A DNA stretch of 64,000 nt, from contig CM039463.1 of the NCBI GenBank assembly GCA_022414725.1, forward strand, positions 74,339,490-74,403,489, given 5' to 3'. This document shows, in pieces, positions 45,280 through 56,002 of the stretch; within the stretch, counting starts at the first letter, position 1; every line of letters begins with the position of its first letter. A program made the translations under genes and the position numbers. The DNA comes from Microglena sp. YARC. Lineage: Eukaryota; Chlorophyta; Chlorophyceae; Chlamydomonadales; Chlamydomonadaceae. The notes beneath the pieces were generated by a model. That model was given only the letters and a program-made list of their open reading frames with translations. It ran no database searches and had not been told where the DNA came from.

Positions 45280-45628
45280 TGTAACAGCTCAGGATGCACT
45301 TAGCAGCCTGGGGGGTTAATCTAGTGGAACAGTCTATGTGATGTATGTTTATGTGTAGTCGATATGCGTAAGCTAGCAGAACAGTAGTAGGGTGTTACCT
45401 AAGTAGGGGATGTGGAATTGCTCGGGAAGAACGTCTTCGTGGAAGGAGTAGAAGGGTTTGTTCCGAGTAGCTCATGTCTATGTACGCAACGTGTGCGTTG
45501 TGAGAGATGAAGCAGTACATGGGTATGGTACTGTATCATGTGCGTTCGTCACGTGGCTTACGGGTAAGGTGTACCCGTATGCCTTGCTGGAAGGCCAGAG
45601 TACCCGTGAAGGGTTCTGTACAGTTACA
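45280..45628 (-). repeat. Chromovirus 3' LTR
   Basis: 349 bp, TGTAAC...GTTACA on the minus strand. It matches the other LTR apart from several substitutions and small indels. The two differ at the U3 start, where one has an extra CTGTACAGAACC-like stretch and the other a short CCAGAGTA(G) duplication. Confidence 0.93.
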
Positions 45629-45641
45629 CTCCCCCCCCTCC
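45629..45641 (-). promoter_or_regulatory. Polypurine tract
   Basis: GGAGGGGGGGGAG on the minus strand directly abuts the 3' LTR start TGTAAC. This is the expected primer site for plus-strand DNA synthesis. Confidence 0.85.
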
Positions 45642-45761
45642 AGAAGAGATGCGGACCCCGCATCTGATCGTAAGAAAGGTGGGATGTGAATACCAGTCGT
45701 AGTTGTATGTGCCGTGCTCAGAATATACTTGATGAATCAAGTTGGTTTCGGAGAGAACCAT

Positions 45762-46004
45762 TTAACATCCCTTTTGAGTACTCCGGGAAAGATAGCTTTC
45801 TGAATAAAGCAATCTGACCGCCGTGTCGTATGCGTCGAGTGCGATGGGTTGGTGATGGGCCCTTTTATTCGACGTACGTCGGGACCTAACGGGCGTAACA
45901 CGTGATTTCCATGCATCGACGATGTGAGGGGCACTTTTCTTGACCGCCTTGGCGAGCTCCCAAGTGTTTTGCTCAATACCGAAGTCTTGCCATCGGACCA
46001 AGTA
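45762..46004 (-). pseudogene. Chromodomain at the integrase C-terminus
   Basis: The frame reads YLVRWQDFGIEQNTWE then AHIV-type residues (KKSAPHIVDAWKSR). The aromatic Y and W, the WE pair and the C-terminal helix are those of a chromodomain, which in chromoviruses directs integration to chromatin marked by histone methylation. It is in the same frame as the integrase end (46008 onward) but separated by a TAA at about 46005. A single substitution would explain that stop. The frame closes near 45762. Confidence 0.85.
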
Positions 46005-47710
46005 TTAGAGACGTCGTTTGCTGGATGTGCCTATCACACGCGATTTCTCGCGCATGATGCATTGGATATTCCAAATTGGAGCGCCGTCGGAGTCGAACTC
46101 AAGCGGTTGTCCAACATGGACAACGCCATCGGAGCGCCAATGCTTGATCAAACCCACGTGAAACACGGGGTGGATACGCATCATCTCGGGCAAAGCCAAG
46201 CGGCACGCCGTGACTTGCCGGACGACTCCGGTGACCTCATCGCGTGGACCAATGCATTCCGTAATCGTATAGGGGCCAAAAAAACGAGGCGTAAACTTTG
46301 GTTTACCCGTTGCCTTGAACTTCATATTGCGGGTGGACAAGAGAACTTTATCACCAAGGTTGAAGAAAACCTCCGTTCGTCGCTTATCGTAATGGGCTTT
46401 CTGCCGATCTTGAGCGGCTTGCATGCATGCCTTGCATTGATCTTGTCGTTCAATGTGACCGGCCCACCAATTGTTGGCAGCCGGACATTTTGATTCGACC
46501 TCAGCCTTTAGTGGCGTCGTAGGGTCGTAACCAAGGTACGCCCGAAATGGGGTGTTTTGAATGGACTCTTGGTAGGAATTGTTGATTGCAAATTCCACCA
46601 GCGCCAAGGACTTATCCCAATCGTCGTGGTACGGCCCACGTAGTGGCGAATCATGTCCTCGATGACTCGGTTCATGCGTTCCGTCTGACCGTCAGTTTGA
46701 GGATGAAACGCAGTCGAAAACGCTTGTCACGTGCCCATTAATCGATGGAGAGCCACGCCGAAATGCCCTGTGAATCGCGCATCGCGATCACTGAGGAGTT
46801 TCTTTGGGATACCATGATAGCGGATGACACGATTCAGGTATAGGGAAGCGAATTCTTCTGCGTTTATCGTAGTATGACAAGGTTCGACATGAACCATCTT
46901 CGACAGTTTGTCGACGAATACCGCGATGGCATCGTGGCCCGAAGACGTTGGCGGAAGCGCCGTGATGAGGTCCGTGGAGACACACTCCCAGAATTTCTCA
47001 GGAATTTCCACGGGAACCATGGTACCGTTAGGCTTTGCGTTTCCGGGCTTGTTCGTTTGGCACTTATGGCATTGTTGGACGAAGGCAGTAACATCTGCCG
47101 TGACTTTGGCCCAAGTAAAAGTGCGGGTGACTAGCTCCAATGTCTTTGTGCGACTGCAATGGCCCATGTAAATAGGGTCGTGAGCTTCGTTGATAATATC
47201 CAAGCGAAGGGCTGCGTCGAGGGGGACACACAAAAACTCGCGTCCGTACTTGTTCTTCTTGAACCAGTAACCGTTTCTGGAAAACTTATCGCGGAGGCGC
47301 TTGCAGCCCGGCGTGAAGTTCGAATCCTGTTTGTATCCAGCCAAAATTCGATCCATGATGGACGAAGAGGAGGGAGTCGACGCAGCGGGCGTATGCCGAC
47401 TGCGTCGTCGCGTTTCCTTGACCGGAACCGAAGGTACGGGGAGGACAGTCGGTGGGCGGGGAAGGATATCCACGACCGCGGGACCGACTGCAATAGGACG
47501 TTGCTTTTTTGATCGAGGCCGGCATTCGCTGACCAAGAGAGAGAAAACTAACAGCTGGTGCGCAACCGCGACGTTGGCGGGGGCAGAGAGGTTAGGATTG
47601 CGACTGACCGGGTCTGCCATATTATTGCGACCCGCGCGATACTCCCAAGTATAGCTAAAGGGCGCCAGGTCCTCCTGCCATCGGCACAGAAAGGACCGCT
47701 TTGGTGTCAA
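46005..47710 (-). pseudogene. pol: Chromovirus integrase
   Basis: The first frame (47710-46727) begins with the end of RNase H (SYTWEYRAGRNNMADPVSR). After a Pro/Ser-rich spacer it has the H-x5-H...C-x2-C zinc domain (AHDPIYMGH, then CHKCQTNKPG), and the core with STDLITALP (Asp) and LSDRDARFTG (Asp). The Glu-bearing HPQTDGQTERMNR lies at about 46670-46712 after a frame change near 46730. The last frame (46607-46005) holds the C-terminal domain with FAINNSYQESIQNTPF, DKVLLSTRN and RFFGPYTI (GPF/Y-like). All catalytic residues are present but not in one frame. Confidence 0.92.
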
Positions 47711-49601
47711 AATACGTGAGCGGATTGTGGTCAGTGACCAATGTCATGTGGGAACCTTCGAGGTAGCATCGCCACTCGGTTAACGCGTGGACGATCGCTA
47801 GCATCTCCTGTTCAGTCGTTGTATAATTCAGCTCCGCTGGGATATACTTCTTGCTGGCGAAGGCGATGGGGTGTTTATCTTGTAAGAGCACTGCGCCCGT
47901 ACCAAGCAAAGGTTTGCTGAAATCCGGCAGCGCGAGGACTGGAGCGGATAGCAAAGCTTCTTTGAGGCCATCGAATGAGACGAGATGCTCTGGTTTGAAC
48001 AAGGTGCCTAGTTCACCCTTGATGTTAGACAAGGTTTGAAGAGGGGCAGCGAGAGACGAATAGCCTTGGATAAATTTGCGAAAATAATTGCACAAACCGA
48101 GGAATGAGCCGATCTCTTTCGCCGTTTTCGGAGTAGGCCAGTCACGGACTGTGCTACCCTTTCTCGGATCAACTTTAATTCCGTCGCGTCCAATGTAATG
48201 ACCCAGAAATTTAACCTCTGTTTTGTTGAAGGAACACTTGGAGAGTTTCGCGTAGAATTCGTTGTCCTGGAGGACCTGGAGAACCGTGGCCAAGTTGGCC
48301 AAATGCTCCGCCGGAGTGCGTCCGTAAACCAAGATATCGTCTAAGTAGACCACGACGAACTTGTGCAAGTAGGGCGCGAATATTTGGTTCATGACCGCTT
48401 GGAATGTGGCCGGTGCGTTCGCCAAACCCATCCCAAGGACTTTAAATTCATACTGACCCATCGGGGTAGTGAACGCAGTCTTCGGCGCGTCCTCGTCCGA
48501 AATTCGTATTTGGTAATAACCAGACGTGAGGTCTAGGGAACTGAACAAAGTAGCTCCACCTAGACGATCAATGGTCTCGTCAATACGGGGAAGGGGATAC
48601 CTATTTTTAATCGTGATGTTGTTGAGTGCTCGCCAATCGCAAACGACTCGGTATCCCGTTCCACCCGGTTTCGCTATGATCATAATCGGCGCACCGTACG
48701 GGGACGAGCTCGGGGCGATGAATCCTTGCTGCAACAAGTCGGAGACGTATTCTTCACATAGTAAGGTCTCGGCTGGACTCATGCGACGATTTCTGCGATA
48801 TGGCGCGTAAGCATTGTCTTGCGTTTTGATGACGTGAGGTATAACTCGATGGTTAGGGGTCCCCATAGGCAAATTATTGAAGACCTTGCGATACTTCCAT
48901 AGGAGAGCGCGCAGGTCGCTGGCCGAGATGAGCGTCTTATCGTTGTGGTCAAGGATGTTGTCGCGGATCCATTTTTCGAAATCCATGCTTGCCACCGGGG
49001 GACCAGGTAAAGGCCCGTCGGACGGCAGTAATTCCGATAGGAATTTCGCCCGTTCATCGGCAGTGACGTTAGACGCCGGTAAATCCGCTCGGGATTCGCG
49101 GACATTGACCATGACATGGTTAGCGCCAGCCTTTAAAAGATTTGCTGCCTTGCGACCAGTAATGACTGGGTCATCAGTTGACTTGCCCGAAAGTGCCATA
49201 GTGAAGAAGGAATGAGCCGTTTTGTCCCGCTGCCTGTTTACAGGTGTTAAACAGCAGCCGTACCGTTTGAGCAACAATGTCATGCGATCATAGTCTAGGA
49301 CGGCCCTTTCGTCGCGCATCCTGTCGGATCCGAGGATTAGGTCTAATCCTCCAGGAAGTTTGTCGACGACATGGACGAACACTTTGCCAACATATCGTTG
49401 TATGTGGATAGGGAGCGTGACCGTCCCGCGTATTTTGATAATCCCGTCGTTAGCGCAAGTGAATCCGTCGCGTTCGTTTTCCCAAGGGCGGATGTGCAAA
49501 CCGAGAACCTCAGCCGTTTGCTTTTCCATAAGACAACCTGTCGCGCCTGAGTCTGCCAATGTGAGCAATTGCTTCGCTCCTGATCGGGCGTTGAATAGCA
49601 T
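47655..49601 (-). CDS. pol: Chromovirus protease, RT and RNase H
   Basis: An open frame of 648 codons. Protease: LADSGATGCLM (D-S-G active site at about 49545) and LDLILGSD. RT: YRVVCDWRALN, NRYPLPRIDETID, FSSLDLTSGYYQIR, FTTPMGQYEFKVLGMG and VYLDDILVYG (active site at about 48340). RNase H: LNYTTTEQEMLAIVHAL and TDHNPLTYF. The start of RNase H is abnormal: PDFSKPLLGTGAVLLQ lacks the roughly nine residues including the T-D-A-S that hold the first catalytic Asp. The frame ends by shifting at about 47700; the missing C-terminus continues in the integrase frame. The ATG at 49601 is probably internal to a longer polyprotein. Confidence 0.93.
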   Translation of the reverse strand: MLFNARSGAKQLLTLADSGATGCLMEKQTAEVLGLHIRPWENERDGFTCANDGIIKIRGTVTLPIHIQRYVGKVFVHVVDKLPGGLDLILGSDRMRDERAVLDYDRMTLLLKRYGCCLTPVNRQRDKTAHSFFTMALSGKSTDDPVITGRKAANLLKAGANHVMVNVRESRADLPASNVTADERAKFLSELLPSDGPLPGPPVASMDFEKWIRDNILDHNDKTLISASDLRALLWKYRKVFNNLPMGTPNHRVIPHVIKTQDNAYAPYRRNRRMSPAETLLCEEYVSDLLQQGFIAPSSSPYGAPIMIIAKPGGTGYRVVCDWRALNNITIKNRYPLPRIDETIDRLGGATLFSSLDLTSGYYQIRISDEDAPKTAFTTPMGQYEFKVLGMGLANAPATFQAVMNQIFAPYLHKFVVVYLDDILVYGRTPAEHLANLATVLQVLQDNEFYAKLSKCSFNKTEVKFLGHYIGRDGIKVDPRKGSTVRDWPTPKTAKEIGSFLGLCNYFRKFIQGYSSLAAPLQTLSNIKGELGTLFKPEHLVSFDGLKEALLSAPVLALPDFSKPLLGTGAVLLQDKHPIAFASKKYIPAELNYTTTEQEMLAIVHALTEWRCYLEGSHMTLVTDHNPLTYFDTKAVLSVPMAGGPGAL

Positions 49602-50361
49602 ATCGGGGGCAGCAGCCCCAGTTGACTTTGTATACCCGATTGGCTCGCGTCATGAGCACGGGGGAAGTATTCGTATTTCTTTGTGCGTGATTGCGACGGA
49701 TACACTTCGTTGACCGTCTGGCAGCGATTTGTTTTTCGCGAACTTTGGGATCCAATGCCTCCGACCACCAGTGTTTTTTTCGACGGGTTTCAACCGGACT
49801 GGAGATGCCCTCCTCAGGTGCGGGGCCAAAGTAGACTGCCTTGGTCACGTCGTTGATCGCATGCCAATCCTTTTTGATTTGTACGGCCCGTTCGGAGTCG
49901 GGGGGGTCATACCATACTTGGATGGCGACTTTATTCGAAGGTGACCCCTTGGGGCGGGGTTTCATACGGTGATCGAACGATTGATACTCCTTAAATAACT
50001 CCATACCTTGGAGGAGACTGGAGACATGTTTATCGTTACTTGCGTTTTTTGGGAGGATGAACATACCGGATGTGTCGAAGGGTGCATCGTTTTTGCACTC
50101 CCAATAGTGTTCTAACACCGACACGACGTCTTCCGGAATGGGGTGAGCGTATATGAACTCGTTTGCGATGGAGACACGCATGCCAAACTCCGTAGAGAAC
50201 TTCAGTGGACAAGGGGACGACAAGGAATTAGCAGAAGTTACATCAATAGTTGGGGTTAAGCCCAAGTTAGAAAATAGTTCCTCTTGAACTTGTAACAAGA
50301 GCTCAAGTGGCTCGACTACTACTACTTTATTGTCGCTAAATACACGATCCAGGCTTGTCAA
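49510..50361 (-). CDS. Unassigned domain between gag and protease
   Basis: An open frame of 283 codons on the minus strand. Its last third runs past the protease start in another frame. The conserved-looking core has EFIYAHPIPEDVVSVLEHYW, ECKNDAPFDTSGMFILPK, LLQGMELFKEYQSFDHRM and VWYDPPDSERAVQIKKDW. No zinc knuckle, protease or membrane motif is present. I do not recognise the fold. Its position suggests a gag C-terminal or gag-pol spacer domain special to this lineage. A one-base frame change near 49610 joins it to the protease frame. Confidence 0.55.
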   Translation of the reverse strand: MTSLDRVFSDNKVVVVEPLELLLQVQEELFSNLGLTPTIDVTSANSLSSPCPLKFSTEFGMRVSIANEFIYAHPIPEDVVSVLEHYWECKNDAPFDTSGMFILPKNASNDKHVSSLLQGMELFKEYQSFDHRMKPRPKGSPSNKVAIQVWYDPPDSERAVQIKKDWHAINDVTKAVYFGPAPEEGISSPVETRRKKHWWSEALDPKVREKQIAARRSTKCIRRNHAQRNTNTSPVLMTRANRVYKVNWGCCPRYAIQRPIRSEAIAHIGRLRRDRLSYGKANG

Positions 50362-51258
50362 TACCTGACCGGCCGGTTCCTATTCCCAAATCGGAATGGG
50401 ACCGTTGCCGTCAAGGCCCAGTCGGGACACGTAGTCTCATTGAGGGCCGGCCAGTTAGGCAAGTCCCGCGTGCGGCAGCGTCCGTCAGCATTCAGCGACC
50501 GCACACATGTCCTCATGTAGCGGAAGCAGAAGAAGCAGCGAGCTCCATTCTGAAGCCAGATGGTCTGCCCGACGCTGACCGATTTGTTCATATGCATGGC
50601 GTTTTGAGGTCTTGACCCAAAAAGTCGGGGGTCCGCGGCCCGCTGGGCTGTGAACGGCCCGACCAGCACCCTGTCCGTATCCTCCTCGACCACCACGGCC
50701 CGCGCCGCGGCTAAAAGAGCCTTTCCCGAACGTGCGATCAGCACCTTGCAAACTGAGGATCTGCGACCTTGGCGATCCACCCAGCTTGCCGTTGTGCGCC
50801 GGCTGCGTCGCACTACGTCCTCCACCACCTCGGCCACCGGCCGGGTTGCGACTACTGTTTGCCGCCAGTTTGGGGCTCTTGGCTGGGCGAGAGTCCATCT
50901 CCCCGCCGTCGTCGGTGGTCCTTCGTCCCTGCGAAGAGAAAGAATCAGTGTCAGAATCTGAGGGGGGGGAGTTGGTAAATTGGACGCGATTGAATGCAAG
51001 GTCCTTACCCGGGTATTTAGTATCCGCGGGGCGCTTGAATGGATACCTCGACTTCTGAATTGCGTAACCTCCCCTCTGATGGCGATCGTGCTTGTCCGTC
51101 AAGGATTTGCCACGAGCGGCGACAACTTTCCTCGCCTCGTCCAATTGCAGATAGCGGAACAAATCCTCCATCGTTTCGAACATAGTACCAGACTCACGCC
51201 GAGAGTGTGCACCGGCGCGGAGTTCATCGGAGAGTCCCGTACGAAACAAGTTTAACTT
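50361..51258 (-). pseudogene. gag: Chromovirus gag, C-terminal half
   Basis: Begins at the insertion border with KLNLFRTGLSDELRAG, a typical capsid C-domain motif, then DLFRYLQLDEARKVVAARG. It continues with a basic, Arg/Gly-rich region (FSRGAGRGGRGGYGQGAGRA near 50690) expected to bind RNA. In the alternative frame at 50540-50480, CFFCFRYMRTC...C gives a Cys cluster that is not a standard CCHC knuckle. The N-terminal half lies on the far side of the nested insertion. Confidence 0.75.
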
Positions 51259-51446
51259 CGTCGGTAAGTTTTGCGCCTCTTGTTTCCCCCTCTTAAATAA
51301 GCTAAACCTCTTGAAAGCTCTTGTGGCTTGAAACAAGTCGAATACAAGAGCGGCAAGCAGTGATTGATACACCACTTGTGCAAGACATGTTTCCAAGAGC
51401 CTCGCAAGAGGATGCGTCATGCAAGCGAATGCTTGTTACGTTTTCA

Positions 51447-51505
51447 TTTGTCGCCCTTCGACAGATGGGGCGTTCTCATTTGTCGCCCTTCGACAGATGG
51501 GGGGC
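51447..51505 (+). repeat. Tandem duplication of a 32-33-bp word
   Basis: CATTTGTCGCCCTTCGACAG followed by ATGGGG occurs twice in succession. Confidence 0.85.
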
Positions 51506-51689
51506 TTCGAATTCGATTCGAACAAGGCGGGAAATGGTTTTTCGGACTTGGTTTTAGGACCAAGCCATGGAGTACAGCCTCAGGTACTGCCGTGGCCACG
51601 ATCACGACTTGATTCTGACTTGAATCGATCATCTTCCCAAAGCCGCTTTCTTCCATTCCAACAAAGCGTTCTTTCCATTCTATTCAAGC

Positions 51690-52096
51690 TCCCCTCGACT
51701 AGAATGACAGCCACGTACAGTTTGGCTGTCGCTTCGAAGTTCACTGCATTCATTCCTCTCATTCCGCGCAACACCCCAATGTTCCCATCGCCTCGCCTGT
51801 ACGCAAGAAGAACTTGAAGCGCGCAGCTCCCTGTCCCGTCCTGGGATCCGGCGAGCCCTGTATTGGTCTTTGACCACAGCGCGCATAGCGACTTCGATAG
51901 GTAAGTAACTAAGGTCGTTGATTAACTCACTACTGGCTCATCATGATGATCTCACTAGCTGATTACTGTATCACCATGATCTAATTCACCCTTCCGTTGC
52001 GCAGCTCCGCCATCCCAGAATGCGCCACCTGTCAGAAAACAGTCGGAGCTTGCCGAGCGAGAATACTGGAAGCCGTACATGCCCCCGTGCGTTCAA
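51690..52096 (+). CDS. Two candidate exons of an unidentified gene in the insert
   Basis: A first stretch ends at 51900 on ATAG|GTAAGT, a strong donor. CGTTGCGCAG ends a 104-bp intron at 52004. The next exon (52005-52096) ends on TTCAA|GTAAGT, another strong donor. Reading across the junction gives an open frame containing APPSQNAPPVRKQSELAERE and YWKPYMPPCVQ. A third candidate exon at 54060-54173 follows a pyrimidine-rich tract and CACGCAG; in the same phase it reads [15 protein letters not shown] and RERDIRSYLFRGLR, then a stop. The start is unresolved: the open frame that reaches 51817 from upstream is not the one that crosses the splice. No family recognised. Confidence 0.35.
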
Positions 52097-52139
52097 GTAA
52101 GTTACTTTAAGTACGGGCCCATGGACCTTGGTTAGTTGG

Positions 52140-52255
52140 TGCATCTGGGGTAGTTGGTGACCTGCAGCCTTATTGCTCCCTGCTCCCTGTTGCTCCCTGC
52201 ACCCTGCTCCCTGTTGCCTCCTGCTCCCTGCTGCTCCTTGCTGCTCCCGACCTTA
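52140..52255 (+). repeat. (TGCTCCC)n short repeat
   Basis: Repeated CTGCTCCCTGTTGCTCCC words over about 100 bp. Then a 57-bp segment, CTTAGTGCTTTTTGGGTAGTT onward, occurs twice (52253-52309 and 52365-52421). Confidence 0.75.
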
Positions 52256-52419
52256 GTGCTTTTTGGGTAGTTCAGAGCCTAACACTCACACATGCACACT
52301 TCAATGCCATGCACTTATATCACCAGCATAAGCCATGCTGCCCTTTGTGCTAAGGGCCCGAGTGACCTTAGTGCTTTTTGGGTAGTTCAGAGCCTATCAC
52401 ACACACATGCACACTTCAA

Positions 52420-52605
52420 TGCTGGTGGTGATGGAGGGGAGGGTGTTGGTGGTGGAGGGGAGGATGGTGGTGATGGAGGGGAGGGTGGTGGTGGTGAAGG
52501 GGAGGGTGGTGGTGGTGGAGGGGAGAGTGGTGGTGCTGGAGAGGAGGGTGGTGGTGGTGGAGGGGAGGGTGGTGGTGTTTGTGGGGAGGTTGTACAGCTT
52601 CCAGC
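52420..52605 (+). repeat. GGTGGT/GGAGGGGA purine-rich repeat
   Basis: A roughly 30-bp unit, GGTGGTGGTGGAGGGGAGGG, repeated about six times with strong strand asymmetry. Gly-rich and Pro-rich frames are by-products. Confidence 0.85.
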
Positions 52606-52900
52606 CATGGGTTGTACAGCTTCCAGCTAGGTCCTTAGGTTGTAGAACTTCCAGCCAGCTTCAATAGACTTTCACTTTGTGTGCCAGGTTGTACAGCTTC
52701 CAGCCAGATCCATTAGGCTGTACAGCTTCATTAGGTTGTACAGCTTCCAGCCAGATCCATTAGGTTGTACAGCTTCATTAGGTTGTACAGCTTCATTAGG
52801 TTGTACAGATCCATTAGGTTGTACAGCTTCATTAGGTTGTACAGCTCCATTAGGTTGTACAGCTTCCAGCCAGATCCATTAGGCTGTCTCTCTGTATATT
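52598..52900 (+). repeat. ATTAGGTTGTACAGCTTC tandem repeat
   Basis: An 18-bp unit alternates with the longer form carrying CAGCCAGATCC. At least a dozen copies. 18 is a multiple of 3, so the frame stays open. Confidence 0.85.
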
Positions 52901-53574
52901 AGGTTGTGTACCTTCGAGCCAGCTAAGCCGTCCTCAGCAGGAAAATTAAATATATGATACCAATTTGTTCTCTTGCATTATATTTGTTTCCTTTATTGTA
53001 AAAGTTTCTTTCCTACCATTGTCCAAAGTGCGAGTACTTAAACACGCACACACACCCTACTTGGGCTGTTTCCAAACTCCTACATTCAACTTCAACTTGG
53101 TTACATAGCCAGGCTTCAACTTGGTTACATAGCCAATTTGGCAGCTCGCCGTGTTCGGCAGTGAAAAGCAAATATCAGCAAAAAATGTTACATTGCTAAA
53201 TCGAATGCTTCAAACATAATCCGACCTCTTTCAATGCATACATCTATCAATCTATCACTATTGATCTATGCCTTCTTTCCCCCCACTCCGGACCTCTCCT
53301 TCCGACATTCGGCACCCCGTTGTGCACCATAGAGAGCATCATGCCTAGCTTCGGCACCCTATTCCGCTCCTCGGAATGCACCTGTCCATCACAGAAAGGA
53401 CCCTTTCAAGGTAAGAAAGGGTGTAATGTGTGGTCAACGGTGCCGTTAAGGTTCTGAATAAGGTGCGGACGACCCCCAACATTTGCAGTGGCAGCTCCCT
53501 GTTTCAAATTAGGTTTACCGGTAGTAAAGACGTATTACGTACACAGTTACATTCTGGTGAACTCTCTAACCCCA

Positions 53575-54030
53575 TACGTGAATCTAATTAATTAAAACTA
53601 ATGAACGAACACATAGCCCCCCCCCTCCCCCGTCCCCCGCTCCCTCGCCCCTCCATCCCTCCATCCATCATCCCTCCCTGGATGTCTCCCTAAATTTATC
53701 CTACACAATCCCTCCATCCATCCATCCATCCCCCCCCCCATACACAAGTCCCTCCCTCCATCCATCCATCCATCCACACACACACAACTCCCTCCCTCCC
53801 TCCATATGTTTATGCTTATGTTTATGTTATATGTGTATGCTTGTGTTATATGTTTATGCATATGTTATATGTTTATGCTTATGTTTATGTTATATGTTTA
53901 TGCTTATGTTTATGTTATATGTTTATGTTATATGTTTATGCTTATGTTTATGTTATATGCTTATGTTATATGTTTATGCATATGTTATATGTTTATGTTT
54001 ATGCTTTTTATCGTCTTATATTTATTTTTT
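53575..54030 (+). repeat. (CCAT)n/C-rich and (TATGTT)n arrays
   Basis: 53616-53800 is CCCTCCAT/CCATCCATCC, and 53805-54010 is built from TATGTTTATGCTTATG and TTATATG. The upstream 53555-53605 segment is an inverted match to 55035-55080 (GATTCACGTATGGGGTTAG). Confidence 0.85.
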
Positions 54031-54559
54031 TAATCTGGAATGTTTTGTCAACCACGCAGGTGTGGAAAGTTGGCTGTCGAGTACGTCAGGCCGACCGAGG
54101 TGGTACACTGTGCCGTGTACTCCCGCAAGCTAGGGAGCGAGACATTCGGAGCTACCTCTTCCGAGGACTACGCTGACATCTTTTGGGGTGTTTTTTATGT
54201 GTTACGCATATGTTACCAATTTGGTATTATATGATTCAGTCACTTAGTAGACGGTCAGGTCCAAGTTAAGGGGCTAAGCAGTCGTTGCCCTATTAGAGGT
54301 CATGATTGCCCTTACTTGGTTACCATAAAGTTGATAGTCAAAAATCAACCCTGATCCCGAGGTTTTTCCTTGAGTCCTAATAAATTGGTGGTTTTCCATA
54401 GGGGCTTATCATTGGATTCAAGGTTTTTTCCCTCTCAATAGTTGTAGTCGTGACTGAATTTTGTTCGTGTGTGCTAATTTATTATTAGACCCACCCGAGT
54501 GAGGTGAATATATTCCATGTTGTCAATATGGAATATAATGGTTTCTTTGACAAGGATCA

Positions 54560-55165
54560 CGTGTGAATATTTTGTTTCAAATTAGGTTTATGTTATGCGT
54601 TACGGTAGTAAAGACGAACTACGTACAAAGTGACCTTCTGGTCATCAACACACGTCAGTCGGTCCTCCCCGCCCTTAACTTTATTAAGGGTAGTTAGGGC
54701 TAACTTGTCCATCGTTTCTGTTTAGGATTATCTCATAGGTGCTCATTTCCCATTGTAACTAGTCTCGGAATTCAATGTTGCTCTTGCTTCTCTTCGTTGT
54801 CTCCCTTTCCAAGTACGACAATTTATTAATCCAACCAGGCAGTGCGTGCTTCCTGTCTCCCAGCCCCCTCATAAAATTTAGATTCACGTATGGGGTTAGT
54901 AGTAAGTAGAGACTTATGCGGCAGTGGTGTCAATACGAGCCCCATGGCATTTATTCCCCGTTAGCAACCTTTCCCAAAACGCTAATGCATTATTCGAACC
55001 AGGTGGTCCTTGGTGCCTCCCAGCCCGGCTAAGTAAATTCGTTCATTACTTTTAATTAATTAGATTCACGTATGGGGTTAGAGAGTTATGCAGCAGTGGT
55101 GTCAATACGAGCCCTATGGCATTTATTCCCCGTCAACAACCTTTCCCAAAACGCCAACAAGTAAT
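54560..55165 (+). repeat. Dispersed repeat segments within the insert
   Basis: AGATTCACGTATGGGGTTAG...GCAGTGGTGTCAATACGAGCCC...CATTTATTCCCCGT...CAACCTTTCCCAAAACGC occurs at about 54880-54980 and 55065-55155. TTTCAAATTAGGTTTA...GGTAGTAAAGACG links 53500-53530 and 54574-54615. The region 54240-54560 has no supportable gene. Confidence 0.7.
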
Positions 55166-55319
55166 TGTAAGCTTTACCAGTTACATAATTGAGAGTAAGA
55201 ACTATGTACATTTGCTCCTACCTATACTATAATAAACTTAGAACGTAATCCATGTCCATGGATTCATGGATGGATTGACAATATGTGCAACCCCGTTCAT
55301 TGATTGTCGTTCCATCTGG

Positions 55320-55725
55320 TGGCTATGGCCAAGAGGAAAAAGAGAAGATAAAGAGTTTGGAAAGAATTTGACACACCGTCGAATGACAGGATTATTTAGC
55401 GTGGGTTACACTCCTGCTGGGCAGGCACCAGGACATAATATTGGGTTATGACTTCCCAAGGCCTCAATGGTTCGATGTCAGACTGTGCATGTAGTTAAAT
55501 AATAATTATTATGAGCTATGTCCAAGATGAAAAGAGAAGAGCAAGAGTTTGGACAGAATTCGACACCGTCGAATGACAGGATTATTTAGCATGGGTTTCA
55601 CCCCTGCTGGGCAGGCACGACAGAGGACATAATCTTGGGTTATGACTTCCCAAGGCCTCAATGGTTTGACCTCAGACTGTGCATGTGGTTAAATAACAAT
55701 TATTATGAGCTATGGACAAGAGTGC
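55320..55725 (+). repeat. Two tandem copies of a ~185-bp unit
   Basis: GGCTATGGCCAAGAGGAAAAAG...CACCGTCGAATGACAGGATTATTTAGC...CTGCTGGGCAGGCAC...GGGTTATGACTTCCCAAGGCCTCAATGG...GTTAAATAA(T/C)AATTATTATGAGCTATG is present at about 55320-55520 and 55515-55715, and a third partial start follows (ATGGACAAGAG, GAAAAGA, AGAGTTTGGA). Confidence 0.85.
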
Positions 55726-55842
55726 GGAGGTGCCCGGTATTGTTCAACCCCAGGACACTGGGTTTCAGAGGGGGCGAAAGCGAAAAGAATAGAGAAAGAG
55801 TTTGGAAAGAGTCCGACACAGTAGGATGATAGGATTACCGTG

Positions 55843-56000
55843 CCCCCCCCCCCCCCCCCCCCCCCCCGCGCCCCCAACCCTCCTGCGTCCTAGCTGTCAA
55901 CTTAGATCGGCTATTCAATTTGTCGCGGCAAAACCCTCCGCCCCCCCCCACACACACACACCCCACACACACCCCGCCCCCCCCCCCCCCACCCCAACCC
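55843..56000 (+). repeat. Poly-C and (CA)n tracts
   Basis: A run of about 25 C at 55843-55867, followed by CCCC/CACA mixtures to 56000. Exact lengths are doubtful in any assembly. Confidence 0.8.
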
Positions 56001-56002
56001 TC

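Noticed and set aside
46864..47171. Plus-strand frames opposite integrase
   Set aside because: Antisense shadows of the integrase coding sequence, without motifs of their own.
52598..52900. Gly-Cys-Thr-Ala-Ser-Leu repeat protein
   Set aside because: An 18-bp tandem repeat keeps the frame open; no conserved start or flanking coding sequence.
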